From the NCBI RefSeq assembly GCF_019132875.1, contig NZ_JAHSPF010000001.1, positions 558,001 to 622,000 on the forward strand: DNA of 64,000 bases, written 5' to 3'. The position numbers were made by a program, and so were the translations under genes. Origin of the DNA: Erwinia phyllosphaerae (GTDB lineage: Bacteria > Pseudomonadota > Gammaproteobacteria > Enterobacterales > Enterobacteriaceae). Within the stretch, counting starts at the first letter, position 1, and each line of letters starts with the position of its first letter. The notes under the pieces are model-generated. The model was not told where the DNA came from. It saw only the letters and a list, made by a program, of their open reading frames with translations, and ran no database searches. Below are positions 10,846-19,657 of this stretch, in pieces.

Positions 10846-11970
10846 TTATCTCAGCCGCTTACGAAGTGAAAGTCTTGAGGCATTAATCAGAACGACGGCA
10901 TACAGCAGCAGAATGCCGCACTGGCGGAAAAATAGCGGCCAGTCGTTACCGCCCAGAAACAGCGTCTTGATAAGGGACATAAAATGCGTCGCTGGCAAAA
11001 GCTGGCTGACTACCTGCACTACCAGCGGCAGGTTGCGGATATCAAAAACGAAACCGGAGAGCATCATTGCGGGCATAAAGCTGGCGATCAGCGCTATCTG
11101 GCTCGCCATAAACTGGCTGGGCGCAAAACCCGATATCGCCAGTCCCAGGCCAAGCGCCACCAGCAGATAAAGCATTGAGGCGATAACTATCGCCACCAGA
11201 GAGCCTCTGATCGGCACCTCAAAAAGATAGTGTGCCGCCAACAGGCACATCACAAGGTCAACAATGCCAATCACCATGTACGGTGCCAGCTTGGCCAGCA
11301 CCAGCTCCAGCGGCCGCACCGGCGTGACAAACAGGGCCTCAAGCGTGCCGCGTTCTCGTTCGCGAGCAATCAGCAACCCGGTCAAAAACGCACCAATTAG
11401 CGTCAGGATAAGCACAATAATCCCCGGCACGATAAACCAGGTGCTGTTAGCCGCTTCGTTAAACCACATCCGTTGCTCGACGGATACAGCGCCTGCTGTT
11501 GCAGCGCCCTGCCTGTCTGATTCAATGGCCGTCTGCACGCCCAGCGCGCCCGTGATATAGCTCTGGGCAGTTGAAGCGACGCTGGTAACGGCGCCGTTTA
11601 GCAGAAGCTGCAAGCTTTTCTTGCCGGCCGCCGCGCTTTCGGCGTAGTCAGAAGGAATGCGCAAGATGGCATCCATTTTTCCCTGTTGCAGCGCTTTTTG
11701 CGCCGCGACCAGGCTGGGATACTCCTGTAGAGAAAGATAACGGCTGCCCTGCAAAGCAGTGATGACCTGCTGGCTCTGCACGGTATGCTGCTCCTGTACC
11801 ACCGCGACGCGGGCGCTGGTCAGATCGAAAGAGATGCCATAGCCAAACAGCAAAATCAGCACGATGGGAAGCAAAAAACCTACCGCCAGGTTGCTTCTGT
11901 CGCGTACCAGCTGGCGGGTCTCTTTGCGCGTCAGCGAAAGCAAACGGCTCAAAAAAGTGGAGTTATGCAT
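10846..11970 (-). CDS. ABC-2 type exporter permease (YbhS-like)
   Basis: This is the partner permease of the preceding gene: 374 residues, with one N-terminal helix (GFLLPIVLILLFGYGISFDL), a periplasmic domain and the typical loop LLIARERERGTLEALFVTPV before the terminal helices. I chose ATG at 11968-11970, which overlaps the end of the ATPase gene by 8 bases and fits translational coupling. A start at 12018 would add 16 residues and overlap the ATPase by 56 bases. It matches YbhS-type proteins rather than RbbA/YhhJ. Confidence 0.9.
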   Translation of the reverse strand: MHNSTFLSRLLSLTRKETRQLVRDRSNLAVGFLLPIVLILLFGYGISFDLTSARVAVVQEQHTVQSQQVITALQGSRYLSLQEYPSLVAAQKALQQGKMDAILRIPSDYAESAAAGKKSLQLLLNGAVTSVASTAQSYITGALGVQTAIESDRQGAATAGAVSVEQRMWFNEAANSTWFIVPGIIVLILTLIGAFLTGLLIARERERGTLEALFVTPVRPLELVLAKLAPYMVIGIVDLVMCLLAAHYLFEVPIRGSLVAIVIASMLYLLVALGLGLAISGFAPSQFMASQIALIASFMPAMMLSGFVFDIRNLPLVVQVVSQLLPATHFMSLIKTLFLGGNDWPLFFRQCGILLLYAVVLINASRLSLRKRLR

Positions 11971-13735
11971 GGGCAGGCGTCCCGTTCGTTTTTGCCCGCG
12001 CGTTTTCAACAATGGCAATAAAGGCGCTGTTCATGTCTGCGGTGTGATCAAGCCCCGCCAGCTGGCGCACTTCTTTTGGCGTGCCCAGCGCCAGCAGCTT
12101 GCCTGCATCCTGGATGGCAATGCGATCGCAGTACTCCGCTTCTTCCATAAAGTGGGTGGTGACAATAATGGTGATGCCCTTGTTTGCCAGCTCACCAATG
12201 GTGTACCAGAACAGCCGTCTGGCCAGCGGATCGATGCCGCTGGTTGGCTCATCCAGAAAGACGATTTCCGGCTCATGCAGCAGCGCTACCGCCATTGACA
12301 AACGCTGCTTAAACCCGCCCGGCAGTTCGCCGCTGATGGCGTCGGGACTGAGTTCGAACTGCTCCAGCGAGGCTGCAATCTGGCTGGACAACTTTTTGCC
12401 CGTCAGCCCATAAGCGCCGCCAAAAAAGCTCAGGTTTTCCCTGACGCTCAGGTTGCCGTACAGGGCAAATTTTTGCGAGACGTAGCCGATGCGCGCGCGG
12501 GCCTTCGCTGTTGCGGTGCGCAGATTCATTCCGGCAACCTCAAGCTGTCCGCCACTGGCAGGAAGCAGGCCGCACAGCATACGGAAAGTGGTGGTTTTTC
12601 CCGCGCCGTTTGGCCCCAGCAGGCCAAAAATTTCCCCACGCCTGACGTCGAATGACGTACTGGCGACGGCGGTAAAGTCACCAAACTGCCGCACAAGATT
12701 TTTAACGGCGATGGCGGGTTTATTGGCATCCTCATCATTGTGCTGCGCCGCAACCATTTCGGCTTTAACGGGAGCGGAAGCGCTGGCTTTTGGCTGCGCC
12801 TGATGCAGCAGCAGCATAAATCCATCTTCCAGTTCTGGCTCACGCGGCGTGGCATTGACCTCCTGCGGCGTCGCCTTATCATCCGCCGACTGGCAGATAA
12901 ACCTTACGGCATCGCCTTTGGGCACCGCATCGGCAACGGTATCGCGTTTTTCCAGCAGCCGCGCCTGCAAAGTGCGTGATTTTACGCCCTGCGGCGGGAC
13001 GGCCAGCCACGTTTTTCCTGCCGCTTTCTGACGCAGCTCTTCCGGCGTGCCGCTGGCAAGGATCCTTCCTTTATCCATGACGTATACCCTGGCGCAGCGT
13101 TCTGCTTCATCCATGTACGCCGTACTGATGATCACACTCAGGCTTTCGTCCCGAACCAGCTGCTCAATAATGTTCCACAGATCGCGCCGGGAAAGCGGAT
13201 CGACACCCACGCTGGGTTCATCAAGCAGCAGTAAATCCGGGGAGCGCACCAGCGTGCAGGCCAGGCCGAGCTTCTGTTTCATCCCGCCGGACAGCTTGCC
13301 TGCCGGACGATCGGTAAACCGCGCAAGATCGGTGACCGCCAGCAAACGGGCAAAGCGTGTTTGCCTTTCGGAAGAGGGAACACCGTGTAAATCTGCATAC
13401 AGATCAAGGTTTTCCTGCACGCTCAGATCCTCATACAGGCCGAAACGCTGCGGCATATAGCTAATCCGGTTCTGGATCGATTGCGGGTCCGCCACCACAT
13501 CGGTGTCTAAAACCGTCAGGCTGCCGCTGTCCGGCACATACAGTCCGGCAATCAGCCGCTGGAAAGTGGTTTTCCCCGCGCCGTCAGGCCCGACCAGCGC
13601 CGTCAGCTCACCTTTACCGATGGCCAAGGTTAAGCCATCCAGCGCGTGAATTTCTGGCGCATTTTTGCCAACACCCGGAAAACGCTTTACCAGATCGCGG
13701 GCGATGACGATGTCCTGCTTATTACTGGCCGACAT
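11963..13735 (-). CDS. Fused double ATP-binding protein of an ABC exporter (YbhF-like)
   Basis: The 590-residue protein contains two nucleotide-binding domains and would drive the two ABC-2 permeases encoded downstream. Domain 1 has Walker A GPDGAGKT near residue 47, signature LSGGMKQKL and Walker B LLLLDEPSVGVDP. Domain 2 has Walker A GPNGAGKT near residue 375, signature LPGGFKQRL (Pro in place of the usual Ser) and Walker B IVFLDEPTSGIDP. The GPDGAGK form of the first Walker A is characteristic of YbhF. ATG at 13733-13735 overlaps the end of the HlyD gene by 14 bases; a start at 13831 would run far into that gene and is unlikely. Confidence 0.92.
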   Translation of the reverse strand: MSASNKQDIVIARDLVKRFPGVGKNAPEIHALDGLTLAIGKGELTALVGPDGAGKTTFQRLIAGLYVPDSGSLTVLDTDVVADPQSIQNRISYMPQRFGLYEDLSVQENLDLYADLHGVPSSERQTRFARLLAVTDLARFTDRPAGKLSGGMKQKLGLACTLVRSPDLLLLDEPSVGVDPLSRRDLWNIIEQLVRDESLSVIISTAYMDEAERCARVYVMDKGRILASGTPEELRQKAAGKTWLAVPPQGVKSRTLQARLLEKRDTVADAVPKGDAVRFICQSADDKATPQEVNATPREPELEDGFMLLLHQAQPKASASAPVKAEMVAAQHNDEDANKPAIAVKNLVRQFGDFTAVASTSFDVRRGEIFGLLGPNGAGKTTTFRMLCGLLPASGGQLEVAGMNLRTATAKARARIGYVSQKFALYGNLSVRENLSFFGGAYGLTGKKLSSQIAASLEQFELSPDAISGELPGGFKQRLSMAVALLHEPEIVFLDEPTSGIDPLARRLFWYTIGELANKGITIIVTTHFMEEAEYCDRIAIQDAGKLLALGTPKEVRQLAGLDHTADMNSAFIAIVENARAKTNGTPAHA

Positions 13736-14744
13736 CGGAGGCTTTCTCTGTCTGCGTGTTAAGGGTAACGGTCGCGGGCTGCCCCATGCGTAACACGTCG
13801 TTCGGATCGTCAACGACAATACGCACTTCATACACCAGGTTAGTGCGTAGCTCTTCCGTCTGTACGGATTTAGGCGTGAACTCCGCTACTGAGGAGATAA
13901 AACCCACCTTTCCACTTACCGGTTTGTTGGGAAAAGAGTCGGTAACAACCCGGGCGGCCATACCGGACTTCACTCGTCCCAGATCGCTTTCGTTGAGCCA
14001 TACCCGAACCCATTTGGGCTTGCTCAGCGCCAGGGTATAGACCGCCTTCTGCGGGCCGGTCATATCGCCAGGCTCCTGAAGACGGGCGCGAACCACGGCA
14101 TCGACCGGGGAACGTAACTCTGCCTGCGAAAGATGGTACTGCAACAGCGCCAGCTGGGCCTGGGTAGCCCGAACCTGTGCGGCTGAAGCCACCCGCTGCT
14201 CGCTACGCACGCCTTTTTGCATTAACGCGAGGTTAGCCTGGCGCTCTGTCACGCTGGCCTGGGCAATGCGTAGATTGCTCCGGGCCATATCCAGCTCCTG
14301 CCTGCTGACGCCCTTTCCTGCCGTATTGGCCGAAATATGCTGAATACGGCTGACATCCTCGTTCGCTTTTTGCAGCTGAGCCTGAGCGGATAACAGCTGC
14401 GCCTTTGCCTGCACCAGCTCTTCAGGCCGCGCACCAGCCTGCTGTTCACGTACCGTTTGCGTTTGCGCATCCAGCTGCGCCTGCGCCTGCTGCTCCTGAA
14501 TCTTCAGCGCACGCGTGTCCAGCGTGGCCAGCAGCTGCCCGGCCCGAACGCGGTCGCCTTCCTCAACGGCGAGCGAACTGATGCGCCCATTATCTTCAAA
14601 CGCTAACGAAACTTGCCGAATATCGACGTTGCCGTGGAGCGTCAGCACGTTCTTATCCCCGTCGTTTTTTCCCGTCAGCCAGAAAAGGCCTGCCGCCGCT
14701 ATGGCAACGACGATAACGCCGCCAGCAATGATTTTTTTATTCAT
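13722..14744 (-). CDS. HlyD-family membrane-fusion protein (YbhG-like)
   Basis: This periplasmic adaptor would join the inner-membrane exporter to the outer-membrane channel encoded in the same operon. The 340-residue protein has an N-terminal membrane anchor (about residues 5-24) and a first lipoyl half near residue 45-75. A long Gln/Ala-rich coiled coil follows (about 80-205), then the second lipoyl half (SPVDAVVRARLQEPGDM) and a beta-barrel domain. It is the first gene of the operon, and its promoter overlaps a palindrome shared with the divergent TetR-family gene. Confidence 0.92.
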   Translation of the reverse strand: MNKKIIAGGVIVVAIAAAGLFWLTGKNDGDKNVLTLHGNVDIRQVSLAFEDNGRISSLAVEEGDRVRAGQLLATLDTRALKIQEQQAQAQLDAQTQTVREQQAGARPEELVQAKAQLLSAQAQLQKANEDVSRIQHISANTAGKGVSRQELDMARSNLRIAQASVTERQANLALMQKGVRSEQRVASAAQVRATQAQLALLQYHLSQAELRSPVDAVVRARLQEPGDMTGPQKAVYTLALSKPKWVRVWLNESDLGRVKSGMAARVVTDSFPNKPVSGKVGFISSVAEFTPKSVQTEELRTNLVYEVRIVVDDPNDVLRMGQPATVTLNTQTEKASDVGQ

Positions 14745-14777
14745 CGTAAACCCGTCCTGCGGATACCTCAGAGAGCT

Positions 14778-14798
14778 AGTTTAAATTTAATTTAAACT
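14778..14798. promoter_or_regulatory. Palindromic operator between the exporter operon and the TetR gene
   Basis: GTTTAAATT-T-AATTTAAAC (14779-14797) is a perfect 9-1-9 palindrome, extending by one more A:T pair on each side. It lies in the 112-base gap between the divergent HlyD and TetR-family genes. That is the usual place and size for a TetR operator controlling both directions. Confidence 0.8.
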
Positions 14799-14856
14799 TT
14801 AATTGTGCAATAATAAACCCCTTACTGGTAAAAGAATCATCTGGAAAGCGAGAATT

Positions 14857-15495
14857 ATGGGCAGAGCGCGTCGAAGCGATGGCGATATCACGCGGGAAAG
14901 CATTCTGGAAGCGGCAGGAGAACTGATTGCCGAAAAGGGATTTGCACAAACGCCCAGTAAAGAGATTGCCAAAAAAGCCGGTGTCGACCTGGCGGCAATT
15001 AACTACCACTTTGGCGGTCGTGATGGTTTATATCTGGCGGTGCTCGCGCTGGCCCACCATCACCATCTGGATGGCCAACAGCTGGTGGCGCTGGCTGCTT
15101 CCGGGCTGGCCGCGGAAGAAAAGCTGGGGATGTTTCTCGAAACGTTTTTATCGAATCTGAACAATCCCAACTCCTGGCATGGACGGGTGTTTGCCAGAGA
15201 ACTGCTGTCGCCTTCCGTACAGCTGGAGCAGTTTTTAAACAGCGAAGGGGCAGTAAAGATTCAGGCGGTGCGCCGCATTATCAGCGAAGCCGCAGGCATC
15301 CCGGAAGACGATCCGCGCATCCTTCCCTGCATGCTGAGCGTGGTTGCGCCCTGCGTGATGCTGATAGTGGCCGGTAATCGCATGCCGGGCCCGGTACAGC
15401 AAGTTGTTGCGATGCAGACAAAAGCGCTGACCGCGCATTTTAAACTGTTTGCGCTCGCGGGATTAAAAGCGGTGGGCGGCACGGCTGATAAATAA
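14857..15495 (+). CDS. TetR/CecR-family transcriptional regulator
   Basis: The protein has 212 residues with an N-terminal helix-turn-helix (TPSKEIAKKAGVDLAAINYHF, about residues 32-52) and a C-terminal ligand domain of the CecR type. In E. coli, CecR controls ybhGFSR, and this gene is divergent from a ybhGFSR-like operon, so it is probably its local regulator. I chose ATG at 14857 with GGAAAGCGAG upstream. The earlier ATG at 14803 would add 18 residues absent from relatives and lie very close to the operator. The inducing ligand is unknown. Confidence 0.9.
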   Translation: MGRARRSDGDITRESILEAAGELIAEKGFAQTPSKEIAKKAGVDLAAINYHFGGRDGLYLAVLALAHHHHLDGQQLVALAASGLAAEEKLGMFLETFLSNLNNPNSWHGRVFARELLSPSVQLEQFLNSEGAVKIQAVRRIISEAAGIPEDDPRILPCMLSVVAPCVMLIVAGNRMPGPVQQVVAMQTKALTAHFKLFALAGLKAVGGTADK

Positions 15496-15561
15496 TTCAA
15501 TCAGCCTCCACGGGGTCAGCTTATGCCGATGGTGACGTTTTTTTGCCCGATTTTTAATGCG

Positions 15562-15590
15562 TTGCCCGCGCGGGCCGTGCCTGCTATAAT
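15562..15590 (+). promoter_or_regulatory. Sigma-70 promoter of rplY
   Basis: TTGCCC (15562-15567) and TATAAT (15585-15590) are separated by 17 bases and preceded by a GC-rich stretch. About 85 bases of leader follow, including a hairpin CCTGCT...AGCAGG (about 15630-15655) just before the gene. E. coli rplY is autoregulated by L25 through its leader, and this leader may do the same. Confidence 0.85.
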
Positions 15591-15679
15591 GCGCCCCGCT
15601 TTTGCTGTTGCAGAAGCTGAACACTCCAACCTGCTGCTGGGTCGCCTGTAGCAGGATAATCACTTAAAGAGACTGAACA

Positions 15680-15964
15680 ATGTTCACTATCAATGCAGAA
15701 GAACGTAAAGAGCAGGGTAAGGGTGCGAGCCGCCGCCTGCGTACAGCTAACAAGTTCCCGGCTATCATTTATGGCGGTAACGAAGCAGCTGTAGCTATCG
15801 AACTGGATCACGACAGCGTGATGAATACTCAGGCTAAACCTGGTTTCTACACCGATGTTCTGACCCTGGTTGTTGATGGCAAAGAAATCAAAGTAAAAGT
15901 GCAGGCTGTTCAGCGTCACCCGTTCAAGCCAAAACTGCACCACATCGACTTCGTTCGCGCTTAA
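15680..15964 (+). CDS. rplY: 50S ribosomal protein L25
   Basis: L25 binds 5S rRNA in the large ribosomal subunit. The 94-residue protein is the short single-domain form typical of enterobacteria, beginning [20 protein letters not shown] and ending HHIDFVRA, nearly identical to E. coli L25. The start lacks a strong Shine-Dalgarno sequence (AGAGAC upstream only). This fits the leader-based autogenous control known for E. coli rplY. The gene has its own promoter and terminator. Confidence 0.98.
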   Translation: MFTINAEERKEQGKGASRRLRTANKFPAIIYGGNEAAVAIELDHDSVMNTQAKPGFYTDVLTLVVDGKEIKVKVQAVQRHPFKPKLHHIDFVRA

Positions 15965-15989
15965 TCGCTGACGAAACCGCTGTGAAAAG

Positions 15990-16015
15990 AACGCCGCTTA
16001 ATGCGGCGTTTTTTT
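15990..16015 (+). terminator. Rho-independent terminator of rplY
   Basis: AACGCCGC (15990-15997) and GCGGCGTT (16003-16010) form an 8-bp stem with a TTAAT loop, followed by a run of T to 16015. It starts 26 bases after the rplY stop codon. Confidence 0.95.
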
Positions 16016-16029
16016 ATGGGCGCGGTAGT

Positions 16030-16050
16030 TAAAAACGGCATCCCTGCCGT
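16030..16050 (-). terminator. Rho-independent terminator of yejK
   Basis: On the minus strand, ACGGCA, loop GGGA, TGCCGT and then TTTTT follow three bases after the yejK stop codon. Together with the rplY terminator it separates the two convergent genes. Confidence 0.85.
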
Positions 16051-16053
16051 CGA

Positions 16054-17058
16054 TTATTTTCCGCCGCTGCGGCGCTGTAGCTGGTCGCGCAGGTTAGGCG
16101 GCGTGCCTTTAATAGTCAGCGTATCGGTGGCCGCATCCCAAAAAATCCTTTCGCCTAACAGCATGGCGTCAAAATTGATGGTCAGCCCACCGCCGCTACC
16201 GGCAAATTTTGTCAGCTGGCGCAGCGTGCTGCGGTCGGCCGGAAAGCTCTCTTCCAGTTCATAGCCCTGTTCCTGGGTAAAATCCTGAAAGGTTTTTTCG
16301 CCCAGCGGCGCCAGCTCTTTTGACAATCCTTCCAGCTCTATCTCTTCGCCGGACTGAAGCTGCTCGTTGCAGTAGCTGTAAACCTGCTGGCGATAATTCT
16401 GACGTTCGTTTTTATCCAGCGCCGCTTCCGCGCAGTAGTCGTCTACCGCCTGTAGCAGGCCGCGGTTTTGCGCTTTGGTATCCAGCCCGACGCTCGCGCC
16501 AAGAAAGTCCATAAAGAAGTCGGCAACTTTACGCCCTACCCGACCGCGTAAAAAGGTCAGATAGCGGGTAGACTCCGGATTGGTTTCCCATTCCGTCAGA
16601 TCGATGCGCGCCACGATATCGGCATGATTGATATCCAGATAGTGCGTGGTGCTGATATCCAGCTCTTCGTTAACGCGCATGCTGTTCTGGCTGTTTAGCA
16701 CGGCCACCAGCAGATATTCCACCGCCAGATAACGGTAGTGGGCAAACAGCACGACGCCGCCATCCGCAAAGGGATATTTCGCCAGCTCGTCGCGCAGGCG
16801 TCCGGTTGCCGCGCGGCTAAACGCCAGAAAATCATCCTGGCCTTTACGGCAGTTGCGCAGCGCGTCGGCCAGCTCGCTCTCTTCATTAAACAGGCCATAA
16901 GCCTTGCTTTTGGCGCTGTAGACGCGATGCAGCTCCTCCATCATCGCCGTGACCGGGCCATTGGCCGGCAGCAGCGACTCCCGCAACACCAGTTCCAGCG
17001 TCTGTTCGTCGCGCTTAATCATCTGATGAAGGGCAATCTGCTCGATATCCAGACTCAT
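16054..17058 (-). CDS. yejK: Nucleoid-associated protein YejK (NdpA)
   Basis: YejK (NdpA, 37-kDa nucleoid-associated protein) is found with the nucleoid in E. coli; its precise role is not settled. The 334-residue protein matches the E. coli protein (335 residues), starting [19 protein letters not shown]. It also has conserved stretches such as [15 protein letters not shown] in the middle and [13 protein letters not shown] near the end. It is divergent from yejL, as in E. coli, and has its own terminator. Confidence 0.96.
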   Translation of the reverse strand: MSLDIEQIALHQMIKRDEQTLELVLRESLLPANGPVTAMMEELHRVYSAKSKAYGLFNEESELADALRNCRKGQDDFLAFSRAATGRLRDELAKYPFADGGVVLFAHYRYLAVEYLLVAVLNSQNSMRVNEELDISTTHYLDINHADIVARIDLTEWETNPESTRYLTFLRGRVGRKVADFFMDFLGASVGLDTKAQNRGLLQAVDDYCAEAALDKNERQNYRQQVYSYCNEQLQSGEEIELEGLSKELAPLGEKTFQDFTQEQGYELEESFPADRSTLRQLTKFAGSGGGLTINFDAMLLGERIFWDAATDTLTIKGTPPNLRDQLQRRSGGK

Positions 17059-17214
17059 GTTAACTCTCCTTTAATCTCAAGCGCGTATTCAATCACCGAG
17101 CGATGTCCGGATCAACAGGCAACAACATTAACCGTTGTCTGACGATAAAAGTGCAGAAAAAATTGCGCTTTTACGGTAAGATGCCGCCCTTTAATAATCG
17201 ATAAATTTGACGCT

Positions 17215-17442
17215 ATGCCACAATCATCCCGCTACAGCGACGACCGCGTGGAAAAACTCCTCGCCGAAATGGTCAACGTGCTTGAAAAAGATAAAGCTCC
17301 TACCGATCTTTCCCTGATGGTACTGGGAAATATGGTAACAAATCTGCTGAATACCAGCGTCTCTCCGGAGCAGCGCCGCGCACTGGCGCGTTCGTTTGCC
17401 GATGCCCTGCAGGCTTCGGTACGTGAAGATAAAGCGCATTGA
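17215..17442 (+). CDS. yejL: Small conserved protein YejL (UPF0352)
   Basis: This 75-residue protein of the UPF0352 family is nearly identical to E. coli YejL in the core [20 protein letters not shown]. It is predicted to be helical and soluble. Its function is unknown. It lies 12 bases upstream of yejM and is probably co-transcribed with it, as in E. coli. Confidence 0.95.
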   Translation: MPQSSRYSDDRVEKLLAEMVNVLEKDKAPTDLSLMVLGNMVTNLLNTSVSPEQRRALARSFADALQASVREDKAH

Positions 17443-17454
17443 TGTGATTTTGCT

Positions 17455-19203
17455 ATGGTAACAAATCAGCCGCGCTACCGTGATAAAGTCTCCCAGATGA
17501 TTGGCTGGGGGCACTGGTTCGCCCTTTTCAACATTATCTTTGCCCTGATTCTGGGTAGCCGCTACCTGTTTGTTGCCGACTGGCCTGCCTCGCTGGTGGG
17601 ACGTATTTACGCGTTTACCAGCTGGACAGGTCACTTTAGCTTTATCGTTTTCGCGGCTTATCTGCTGATCATCTTTCCGCTGACCTTTGTGGTGATGTCG
17701 CAGCGGCTGCTGCGCTTTCTTTCCGCCATTATTGCCACCGCCGGACTTACCCTGATTCTGGTGGACAGCACGGTATTCGAACGCTTTCACCTGCATTTAA
17801 ATCCCGTGGTCTGGGAGCTGGTGATCAACCCCGATCAAAGCGAGATGGCGCGAGACTGGCAGCTGATGTTTATCAGCGTGCCCGCCATTTTCCTTGTCGA
17901 GATGCTGTTTGCCACCTGGAGCTGGCAGAAGCTGCGCAGCCTGAACCGCCGTAGCTTTGGCAAGCCGCTGGCCGTGCTGTTTATTGCGGCTTTCTTTACC
18001 AGTCATTTAATGTATATCTGGGCCGACGCCAACTTCTATCGCCCTGTTACCATGCAGCGTGCCAACCTGCCGCTTTCTTATCCAATGACCGCGCGACGCT
18101 TTCTGGAGCGTCACGGCCTGCTGGATGCGCAGGAATATCAGCGCAGGCTGGTGCATCAGGGCAATCCGGAAGCCGTTTCGGTCGCTTATCCGCTGAACGA
18201 TATTACTTTCCGCGATGGCGGCACGCGTAACAATTTGCTGATCGTTACCGTCGACGGCCTGAACGAGGCGACGATGCCCGCATCGCTGCCAAACCTGACG
18301 CAGTTTGCTAATAATAACGTGCGCTTTACGCAGCATTTCAGCACCGGCAGCAGCGCGGACGGCGGCCTGTTTGGCCTGTTTTACGGCATTTCGCCTTCCT
18401 ATATGGATGGCGTGCTGTCGTCCCGCGTTCCTTCTGCCCTCACCGACGCGCTGGCCAAACAAGGCTACCAGTTTGGCCTGTTTGCCAGCGACGGTTTTGC
18501 TTCACCGCTTTATCGTCAGGCGCTGCTGACGGACTACTCGCTGCCGGAGTCAGGCAGTCAGCCTAATACCCAAACCGTGTCGCAGTGGCAGCGCTGGGTA
18601 GACGGTCAGAAAGCTAAAAACGCGCCGTGGTTCTCCTATCTATCCCTTTCGACCGGCAAGATGGAAGGTTCGCCGAAAGAGATAGCGCGTCGTTACACGC
18701 GAGCGGCTGGCGATGTCGATAAGCAGATTCAAACCGTGCTGAGTACGCTTCAGGAAAAAGGCCTGCTGGCTAATACCGTGGTAGTGATTACGGCCCAGCA
18801 CGGCGTCACCCTGAATGACGACAGCAGCATGGGTAACCGCGCTAATCTTCAGGTGCCGCTGGTGATCCACTGGCCTGATACGCCACCGCAGCAGATCGAT
18901 AAGCTGACTAACCACGAAGATATTATGACGACGCTGATGCAGCGCTTGCTGCATGTGCGCACGCCAGCTTCTGACTATTCTCAGGGCGAAGATCTGTTTG
19001 CCGCGCGTCGTAACCATGACTGGATTTCCAGCCTGAACGGCAGTCAGCTGGTTGTCACTACGCCAAACGTCACGCTGGAGCTGGATAACAACGGCAGCTA
19101 TCACGCCTGGGATAGTAAAGGTGAGCGTCTGAAAGACCATAAGCCGCAGCTGACGCTGTTGCTACAGGTGCTGACGGACGAGAAGCGGTTTATCGCTAAC
19201 TAA
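17455..19203 (+). CDS. yejM: Inner-membrane regulator of lipopolysaccharide synthesis YejM (PbgA/LapC)
   Basis: YejM senses lipopolysaccharide in the inner membrane and, through LapB and FtsH, controls the stability of LpxC; it is also known as PbgA or LapC. The 582-residue protein has five membrane helices in about the first 190 residues, a basic linker, and a periplasmic sulfatase-like domain. That domain begins at NNLLIVTVDGLNEATMP and includes SSMGNRANLQVPLVIHWPD towards the end. E. coli YejM has 586 residues and is essential there. Start GTG or ATG choices differ little; ATG at 17455 is kept. Confidence 0.96.
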   Translation: MVTNQPRYRDKVSQMIGWGHWFALFNIIFALILGSRYLFVADWPASLVGRIYAFTSWTGHFSFIVFAAYLLIIFPLTFVVMSQRLLRFLSAIIATAGLTLILVDSTVFERFHLHLNPVVWELVINPDQSEMARDWQLMFISVPAIFLVEMLFATWSWQKLRSLNRRSFGKPLAVLFIAAFFTSHLMYIWADANFYRPVTMQRANLPLSYPMTARRFLERHGLLDAQEYQRRLVHQGNPEAVSVAYPLNDITFRDGGTRNNLLIVTVDGLNEATMPASLPNLTQFANNNVRFTQHFSTGSSADGGLFGLFYGISPSYMDGVLSSRVPSALTDALAKQGYQFGLFASDGFASPLYRQALLTDYSLPESGSQPNTQTVSQWQRWVDGQKAKNAPWFSYLSLSTGKMEGSPKEIARRYTRAAGDVDKQIQTVLSTLQEKGLLANTVVVITAQHGVTLNDDSSMGNRANLQVPLVIHWPDTPPQQIDKLTNHEDIMTTLMQRLLHVRTPASDYSQGEDLFAARRNHDWISSLNGSQLVVTTPNVTLELDNNGSYHAWDSKGERLKDHKPQLTLLLQVLTDEKRFIAN

Positions 19204-19252
19204 GCGCGACGGCAGGCCTGGTTAATTTCATAGCAGTCAACGTGTTAGCCGC

Positions 19253-19280
19253 TTGCAATTGCAGTTAATTTGCGTACTAT
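19253..19280 (+). promoter_or_regulatory. Promoter of the tRNA-Pro gene
   Basis: TTGCAA (19253-19258) and TACTAT (19275-19280) are spaced by 16 bases, 12 bases upstream of the mature tRNA. Confidence 0.6.
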
Positions 19281-19292
19281 TAGCTCACGCGT

Positions 19293-19369
19293 CGGCACGT
19301 AGCGCAGCCTGGTAGCGCACCGTCATGGGGTGTCGGGGGTCGGAGGTTCAAATCCTCTCGTGCCGACCA
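19293..19369 (+). tRNA. proL: tRNA-Pro (anticodon GGG)
   Basis: The 77-base sequence from CGGCACG to CGTGCCG plus ACCA folds as a complete cloverleaf: acceptor stem CGGCACG/CGTGCCG, anticodon loop ATGGGGT with GGG at 19327-19329, and T arm GGAGGTTCAAATCCTCT. CCA is encoded. Sequence and position after yejM match E. coli proL. An integrase stub and a toxin gene follow, so the 3' end may have served as an integration site. Confidence 0.97.
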
Positions 19370-19414
19370 AATCTATTCCCTGTCAGTACCGCTTACTGAC
19401 GGAAGCCCTACAAG

Positions 19415-19447
19415 AACCCGCATACTCCCTGAGTTTGCGGGTTTTTT
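19415..19447 (+). terminator. Terminator of the tRNA-Pro transcript
   Basis: AACCCGCA (19415-19422) pairs with TGCGGGTT (19436-19443), followed by TTTT. A further inverted repeat TGTCAGTA...TACTGACG (19381-19400) lies between the tRNA and this hairpin and may be involved in processing. Confidence 0.9.
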
Positions 19448-19543
19448 GTTGCCTGTAGTTCTCGGGATTGCATATCACAGGCGAATTTTTCAGAACTTAA
19501 TCTGGGACCTGGCGATCTGTAGTCCCAAACGCGCTGGTCCCAA

Positions 19544-19657
19544 ATGCCGATCAAAACCAGGCCGCTTACCGTCACACAGATTAAAAACGCCAAACCCACA
19601 GGAAAAGAAATTACTTTCACTGATAGCGGAGTCTTGTTCCGTTGTTCAATAAGCTAA
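19544..19657 (+). pseudogene. N-terminal stub of a tRNA-targeting tyrosine integrase
   Basis: A reading frame of 37 codons begins MPIKTRPLTVTQIKNAKP and continues with TFTDSG before it stops. This is the start expected of P4-family phage and island integrases, whose arm-binding domain typically reads KTRPLT.TQI.NAKP...DG.GL. About 370 further residues, including the catalytic core, are missing. It lies 174 bases downstream of tRNA-Pro in the same orientation, where such integrases normally sit. Just upstream, TGGGACC and GGTCCCA (about 19504-19542) form an inverted repeat. I read it as the remains of an integrative element. It is short, so a chance match cannot be fully excluded. Confidence 0.65.

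Noticed and set aside
12031..12882. Overlapping minus-strand frames inside the double ABC ATPase gene
   Set aside because: They run in a different frame from the well-conserved ATPase and carry no family motifs.
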